This document shows positions 1 to 64,000 of a DNA stretch of 64,000 bases, in pieces. Under the pieces are notes generated by a model, which was not told where the DNA came from, searched no databases, and worked only from the letters and a program-made list of their open reading frames with translations. Within the stretch, counting starts at the first letter, position 1; each line of letters opens with the position of its first letter. Origin of the DNA: Pogonophryne albipinna (lineage: Eukaryota > Chordata > Actinopteri > Perciformes > Artedidraconidae); the NCBI GenBank assembly GCA_028583405.1, contig CM053251.1:6234983-6298982 (forward strand), given 5' to 3'. The translations under genes and the position numbers were made by a program.

Positions 1-32
1 TCTGGTGCGGTGAATTATTTTCAATTAACTTA

Positions 33-2012
33 GGCCCCGTCCACACGGACACGAAACGGGTTGTATCGGAACCGTGGAAACGGAGCCCTCAAACGGCAAC
101 GGGTCCCAAGGTGGGTAGATCTGCGGACGAAACGCTCTGGGGGGCCTAACGGCTCCGTGTGTACGTCCTATACGATCATTGCCGGATAACGATGAAGCCA
201 TAGCCCCGCCTCTCCCCTCCTCTGCTGCTGCTCACTGCTGTAGCATGGTCAGTAGCTACTGTCAGTACCAAGCGGCAAACTCTGGGGAACAGCCGGGACG
301 CCAATACGGAAGTGCCACACACTGCAGTTCATACATGGGCCGCGAGGGACTGACTGTAGAAAGGAGCAATTTCCATAGACCCCCATGTTAAAATGCCCAA
401 CTTTACAGCAGAAAAAAACATGTTTCTACCCATGGATGCAATAGATATTATTATCGATAGTTAGATTCCACCTTCATGATTATGAATCTGTGAGTGAATT
501 GTTTTCTAACACGACCCTTTTATTTATATTAGGTTTTAAAGTTTTTGCATAAATTAGGGCGTGGTCACTTTGATGGACACGTACATGCCTCACTGTCAGC
601 TAACAGCAACTTGTCCACTCTGCTAGGCTACAACGTTAGTTAGTCATAGTACTGTACTTGACCCTTTAGCTTTAGCCGTGTTCGTGGTGATTGTGCCTTT
701 TAGGGAATATTGTTACAAATACCAGACAATTAAAATGTCGTGCTGTGCGCTTGAATGTACTAACAGAACTTCCAAGAAGTCTAAAATGATAATATTATAC
801 ATGTTAACCCCGTTCACAGGTGTTTGTGTGCTTGGTAGCTTAGCTTGCTACTTATTAGCCAGCTAAGGACGTAACCCTTTATACATACATATACATTTTA
901 GTTTATGATTCAGCCTTGGGTAAGACTTTTATAGTCTATGGCTATGACGCCCATAATGCTAAACGGGAGCAAATGTTAATAGGGGACCCAATTATCCCAG
1001 TGGTGGCCGCCGGAGCTAACGGAGCCGCAGGGGGCTAGCTCCAGCCGGCGTCCCGGAGCTAGCCCACTGCGGCTCCGTTAGGTCCAGGCGGTGGAGTCCG
1101 TCGTTATAACTGGAGATCAAGGAATGCAGCGAAACGCAGACTTGGTTCGCCTGCTGTAGTATTAGCTACATAAATTATGTTGAACAAGGCTTATTAAGCT
1201 GAACATCGCCACAATTGTTCTGCTATGTATCGGTACTTCTTTTCTTAACATGTGAATGACAAGCATTAAGAATAACAAAATATAGCTAATTCTCTTGCAG
1301 ATTGTCTCATTTGATTATGAATGTAACGTTTATATAGGGGAACTACACTGTTAGCAGTAACTTGGTATGCATGTATTTCATGTTCGCTTAGCTTCTTAGC
1401 CTGAGCTAGCTCTGTTTACTTCCAGTTCGGAGGCAGCAGGTCCCGCCTCGGCTCCGCCTCTTTGCCCTTATTTGGATCAGGCTGGAGCAGGCGGGAGTTG
1501 AACTCTGACGTTGCTGTCAAGCCGTTAGTGGCCGACTCCGCCTACTAAGGGCTTCTCGGCAACTCTGCAGAATCCTATGGGTGACGTCACGGACACTACG
1601 TCCATTTATATATACAGTCTATGGTCAGTACTGATACTGCTACTGACCATGCTACAGATGTTAGTGCAAAATCTACAGCTTCTCTACCACAACCATCAGC
1701 AACAAGTGGATATGGAGAACTACATGAACTACATGTTGCTAAATCCACCGCGGAGAATAAACAGAAGGACAGAAGGGCAACCAGGCAACCATGGCAACCA
1801 TGCTCGGGGGTCTTCTTCGCTGCTTTTGGTGTATTTTGTGGCGGAAGTACAGCGCCACTTACAGGCCCGGCATATGTACTACAGCGTCTCCAGCGGGTCG
1901 AGCGGTCTTGTGTGGACAGACCAGTTTCTTGAGCCGATACCGTGTGGACGGAAGACTTTTTTGATATCGAATTTGGTTATTTTTCGTTTTTCGTCTCCGT
2001 GTAGATGCAGCC
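33..2012. mobile_element. PIF/Harbinger-like DNA transposon, non-autonomous
   Basis: Imperfect terminal inverted repeats: the left end GGCCCCGTCCACACGGACAC pairs with a right end whose complement is GGCTGCATCTACACGGAGAC. A 3-bp TTA target-site duplication flanks it (30-32 and 2013-2015), as expected for PIF/Harbinger. No transposase reading frame was recognised in its 1,980 bp. An internal hairpin and a GC-rich block near 1.4 kb suggest nested insertions. Confidence 0.7.
1012..1085. repeat. 31-bp hairpin inside the Harbinger-like element
   Basis: Arms 1012-1042 and 1055-1085 are reverse complements with a few mismatches, separated by 12 bp. The arms are GC-rich and could form a stable cruciform. 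They may be the remains of a smaller nested element. Confidence 0.7.
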
Positions 2013-2157
2013 TTAGTTTACCAATTAGACTGATTGTTTAATCAGTGTGTCGACACCTGGAGCAAATGCTGATCTGATATCTTCATAAGTGTGCATGGTT
2101 CACAAGTGGTGAATTGCTTAGTCGATTCGTAAATATCACTTATATGAGCTAACAATG

Positions 2158-3123
2158 AAGGGCCGGACTGGGACAATAAGTCAGGCTGGGAATTATACAC
2201 CCAGCTAGGCCACGACCAGTTTTTTGTGCCATTTTGCTGGATCTATTTGTCAATTGTTACAGCGTTGCTGCCCATAGTGATAGCCCTCTAAATCTACCCA
2301 AAAATAAACATATGGACATGGGTTACTATTTTTTTAAATGTGCAAATCTATTTAGGAACCTATGTGAACATATTTTAAGTGGGGGTGTACCTCAAATCCT
2401 ATAGGGTTGCTCCCCCCGGTAAGACTGTCTCCCTCCTCTCCCCCCTGCTCCTCTTTGAGGCAGCAGCAAAGACTAGTTTTAGCTCTCAACAAGTTTTAAT
2501 AGTTTATCTTACCTTTTTTCACCTAGTTAACGTTTTTTTAAATTATTATTCATGCATATTTTGCTAATCACTCCCCCATCAAATGGAAATATGTGTTTAC
2601 ATAAATGGTGACCAAACCGTTTGAGACCCACTGAGATAACTTAGACTAAGTTAACTATCTAAGCACTCAGAGAGTAATTTACCTCACCTGAGCTGTAGTT
2701 ATCAGTCTCTCAGTCTGACAGGAGAGGACTCTCCGCCACCTTGTTGTTGAAAAAGCTCCTTATATCCGTTAGCGCAGCTAGCTAGCACCAGATGCTAACA
2801 ACAACAATACACGTAACCGGCGCGCGCGCTTTATCTCACTGGCTCGCGCCACACATACACTAACACACACCCTCCCGAGCTTGAATGACACACAGAGACC
2901 AATCGAGGGCATTAGTATGATCTGTATGAAAGTGGCCATGTCGGCAGGCCACATCATGTAGACAGCCAGTCACCCTCTGTGAGGCAGAGTGAGATCCCAC
3001 ATTTGCGCAGCATTACGTTCACAATACATACATAAAAAAAAGAAATCCTCAGGCCAGCAGGCCACTTAACAGGCCAGGCCATCGGGAAACCTCCCGGTCC
3101 TCCCGATGGCCAGTCCGGGCCTG
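2158..3123. mobile_element. hAT-like MITE
   Basis: Ends are AAGGGCCGGACTGGG on the left and, read inward from the right, CAGGCCCGGACTGGCC. A perfect 8-bp target-site duplication TAACAATG lies at 2150-2157 and 3124-3131. The 966 bp show no transposase. The TIR and 8-bp duplication fit hAT. Confidence 0.82.
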
Positions 3124-3287
3124 TAACAATGTGTACATAAACTTGATCAAATTGAATACTTTTGGTTTTCGACTGTAAGTTTACAAAACACTTGAAAATA
3201 TTGAATGAATAGAAAATGCGAAATCAACCGAAATGTCTGCTCTACAGTACGTTTGTTCTCTCTGACATTAGTTAAAGTCACACTAAC

Positions 3288-13034
<9,747 letters not shown>

Positions 13035-13097
13035 TGTGCAGCTCTGTTAGCTGTGGGCATCAAGGAAGTGAAAACCGGCGACATCAGCCCAGTAAGT

Positions 13098-13106
13098 GCT
13101 TCCGGT
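13098..13106 (-). promoter_or_regulatory. ETS-type motif in the pigk proximal promoter/5' UTR
   Basis: On the minus strand this reads ACCGGAAGC, an ETS/GABPA core about 65 bases upstream of the pigk ATG. Such motifs are common in TATA-less housekeeping promoters, and no TATA box was seen here. The transcription start is unknown; this is a single motif match. Confidence 0.4.
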
Positions 13107-15922
13107 AGAACTCCTTTCAAGATAAAAGCGCAGGCATGGAACATGTGGAAGGAGAAAGAAATATAAGCATTATTTTACTGAAAGAATAAAGTTAACGTCT
13201 AAGATAGCTGCTCTTTTTCATGGTTAATTGTTAAGAGATGTTATGTTGACAGTTAGCTGGTACATCATCTCTAGTCAGACACTTTAGTTTAGACACTTTG
13301 TGATTAACCATTTAGCTTTTGATAAACTTCAAATACAATGGATGTGCCAGGAAAATATTGTTGTTTTCTTTTGTTCTACTATACAGGATGTGCTCATTGA
13401 AATAATGTGTCCCCTAAATACAAAAAAGTTATAGCTTTCTCCAACCTTTTTCCGCATAGAAATACAAACACACATCAAATACACAGAATGTGCAAATCAC
13501 AAACACATGACATACATGCTAGTTGTTAAATGAATTCATGAAAAAATGAGACTTTTTATGTTATTTCACTTTGGTATTGTAAGGATTTGTTTGGTTTTGT
13601 GGTTTCTTGGAGTTGTTTTTCATGTGTCTATTCATTTTTAAGTAAGACACTTAAGGGGTTGGCATTAGACACAGATTACTGCATGTCTAATTCAGCTAAT
13701 CATAATTCAGTCATATGTGGCAGATGGAAAAAAGAAGATTAGAAGTCAAGTAATGTTGACAGCTTCGTATTCAAATGCCTATCCAGCTAATTGCTGAGGG
13801 AATTCATAATGAGAAGTGACATGTACTGTACTGTATATCACATGCAGCAGATGTCAGAAGGCGCGTCACGTCTCTGCTGAAGAAGCCTCAGTCTGGCAGC
13901 CCTGCAGTAGCCTACAAGATAAAGCTATGAAAAATACATATCCTTCATGCAATTTTAATGTAACATTACAATGCAGCAGGTTCAAGGTCTTCTTGAAAAG
14001 CAGCATCAAAATCAGTTTTAGAAACTGTGAAAAGCCTTTACGGGTCTGATAACCACTTCAATACAGCCGACGTCTCTTGCTTCTGCTGCTTTTCCACCTG
14101 CAGCATCACAGTCTTTGCCTGCATCGATATATCATCATATAGTAATGCCCTCCTTCAAATACATACATATCACAGTAGAAAATGAAAAAGCAAGGATAGT
14201 ATGCCAACAAAACAGATTGTGGTTGCATAAATCTAATCACTATGCCATATTCAACCCATAATTAGCATGTATTACTCCTCACTAGTGACATATTCTCACT
14301 CATGCTTCCAATGTCATTCAGATTCAACACACTGAGGCTGCTCAACTGATCTAAAGTTGTTCTCTGACACAACAAGGTCACTTAAAGTCAGCTTTCCAGA
14401 GGATTAGTGGCCTCCAAGCATCAAATCCTATGGAGCAAACCAGTGGCCTATTCGTGTTGCCTAAAGAAGACTTGATCCAGTGGAATTTGACTTTTGAACC
14501 CTTGTTTATATGCTTAATCTAAACTAGACATAAACATTGGTATGCAGGTTAAGTGGTGATCGACCTGGAGCTAAACACTTGCACGCTGCTGCACTGGAGG
14601 CTCGTGCTAGTCTTGGTCAAATATTTATATATACTCAAGAGGACACGATCTCTGTTTATATCAATGACGCTTGGTGAAGCGATGCATTTAATGGACCATG
14701 TTTCCCTGATGTCAAATGTTTTAATGCCTGACATATGTTCTGTCCAGATAATTCATTACATTACATAACATTACATTAAGCTGATGCTTTTATCCAAAGA
14801 GACTCAGAATAAGAACAATCAACCAGGGTGCAAACCTGAACAGCTAAAATCCTACAAGTGCAATAGCTTTCAATAAGCCAAACAATTTAACCATGTTTTT
14901 TGTATTGTTTTTTTATTTCTCGTGTTGCAAATTAGAAAAATACACTTGACAAAAGACAAAAGGGTTACAAATATATGCCCAGGAAGGAATTAGATTTAAT
15001 TAAAAGCTTGTGAAGTGGACCTTGTGTTTGTGTTATAAACAGGTTAAGGTGAAACTCTGTCCTTCTTGCTATCTGCGCACATGAGGAAAACAACAATAAC
15101 ATGTTTTCTATACCCAAAATTAAAAGCACCTACTGGGGACCATTAACTCCCGTATCTGTTACAATTTGACTCTTCTGTTAATACCAATAAATATTAAGAA
15201 ATAAAATTAAAATGTTTACCCTAAAATGTTGAGCCTCTCTCATTGAATGGCTGGCCCCATGGATTATGTTCATTCATCAGATACACACCCACAAATCAAC
15301 AACATGTTAATTTTGATATATTCATTGCAGTAATTCATGCAAACCAGTATCTGAGACATTGTTTACAATTTGGTGATGATTCAGGTTTTTTGAGTTAATT
15401 AAAGAGCAGTTAAAACAGACTGATTTGACCGGGAAAACCAAAGTAAGGGGCGCGAAACGAACACGGCAGGAGGGTTAAAGGCACCTCCGACTGGACCATT
15501 ACCGCCATATATGTAATCATTGGTGTATTTTCTTTCTGTTCATTACTGTATCTTTCTCTCCAACAAGTTTGGGGGCTGACAGTAGCCGGTGTGAAAAACG
15601 CCACGTTGAGGCGGTGCGTGCGCTATTTGGCACAGTGCGCGACCTCTGTGCCAACGTCAGGAGGCACACATGGTGCGCGCTGAGGCAGGATCTGTAGGAG
15701 GGGAGACGCATCGCATCACCGAGGAGGGTGGCGCGGTGGCATCGCCTGCAGGAATCCAGTTGTAAAGTCCACACACGAGGCTAAAATGCGCTGAAGGGAA
15801 ACTGCCTGGAGGTCCACTGTAAACGGAGATCAACCCTAACGGAACCGAGACACCGGGAGAAGAAAACATAAACAAAGAACCGCTCCGGACAAGTTGTGAT
15901 TTCAGAAGAAATCCGACTGGAG
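13107..15922. promoter_or_regulatory. Divergent pigk-ak5 intergenic region, ak5 promoter side
   Basis: About 2.9 kb separate the two start codons. The last 500 bp (from about 15430) become GC- and CpG-richer, with repeated GCGCG/GTGCG motifs, and probably hold the ak5 promoter and 5' UTR. No TATA box or start site could be fixed. The middle is AT-rich with one SINE-tail remnant. Confidence 0.45.
14750..14850 (-). mobile_element. SINE tail remnant
   Basis: Repeated TTACATTACAT followed by GATGCTTTTATCCAAAGAGA, the complement of the GGATAAAAGC core shared by the fuller SINEs in this window. Only the 3' part is recognisable. Confidence 0.5.
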
Positions 15923-63929
<48,007 letters not shown>

Positions 63930-64000
63930 GTAAGATTGCTATTCTTTGGGATTTTTTTATACCTGTTTTTACCTTATTTTGAGATGGGGGTACTTTTCGT

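Noticed and set aside
1..3287. Remaining pigk exons (C-terminal)
   Set aside because: No conserved PIGK blocks were found; two transposons fill most of the space, so the exons probably lie left of the window.

Overview
The window reads as teleost fish nuclear DNA. It has vertebrate spliced genes with GT-AG introns, very long (CA)n/(TG)n microsatellites, and fish-type transposons (hAT, Harbinger-like, TTAA-flanked MITEs, L2/Rex1-like LINEs, tRNA-derived SINEs). Two protein-coding genes are present, arranged head to head as PIGK and AK5 are in other vertebrates. The species cannot be named from the sequence.

Layout. 1-3131: two DNA transposons with clear target-site duplications. 3288-13034, minus strand: exons 8 to 1 of pigk, the catalytic subunit of GPI transamidase. 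The catalytic His and Cys are both in the window; the C-terminal exons lie beyond the left edge. 13035-15922: divergent intergenic/promoter region. 15923-63929, plus strand: exons 1 to 8 of ak5 (adenylate kinase 5), covering the N-terminal region and the first kinase domain. The second kinase domain lies beyond the right edge. All exon junctions keep frame except ak5 exon 5, which has one extra T and so an in-frame stop.

The ak5 introns hold most of the accessory DNA: (CA)n/(TG)n tracts around exons 3 and 4; an LINE with a reverse transcriptase remnant (22.6-24.2 kb); a roughly 390-bp inverted duplication centred on a hAT element (27.2-28.5 kb); a 51-bp minisatellite split by an LTR retrotransposon (32.8-36.2 kb); solo LTRs (37.3 and 57.1 kb); a 636-bp tandem duplication (40.8-42.1 kb); many MITEs and SINEs; and, before exon 8, about 78 copies of a 37-bp minisatellite followed by a C-rich minisatellite (59.8-63.3 kb).

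The most notable observations are: (1) a non-autonomous LTR retroelement with a broken SCAN-like gag that also carries an intronless CNBP-like zinc-knuckle segment, which looks like a captured host cDNA; (2) complementary CA and UG tracts that could pair to bridge ak5 intron 3 or to loop out the P-loop exon, together with (UG)n tracts abutting the acceptors of ak5 exon 3 and pigk exon 7 in place of a polypyrimidine tract; (3) a hAT element whose two flanks are inverted copies of each other; (4) a minisatellite that appears to have grown from a short repeat inside a TTAA-flanked MITE; (5) the ak5 exon 5 frameshift. No prokaryotic features, CRISPR arrays, tRNA or rRNA genes were seen.
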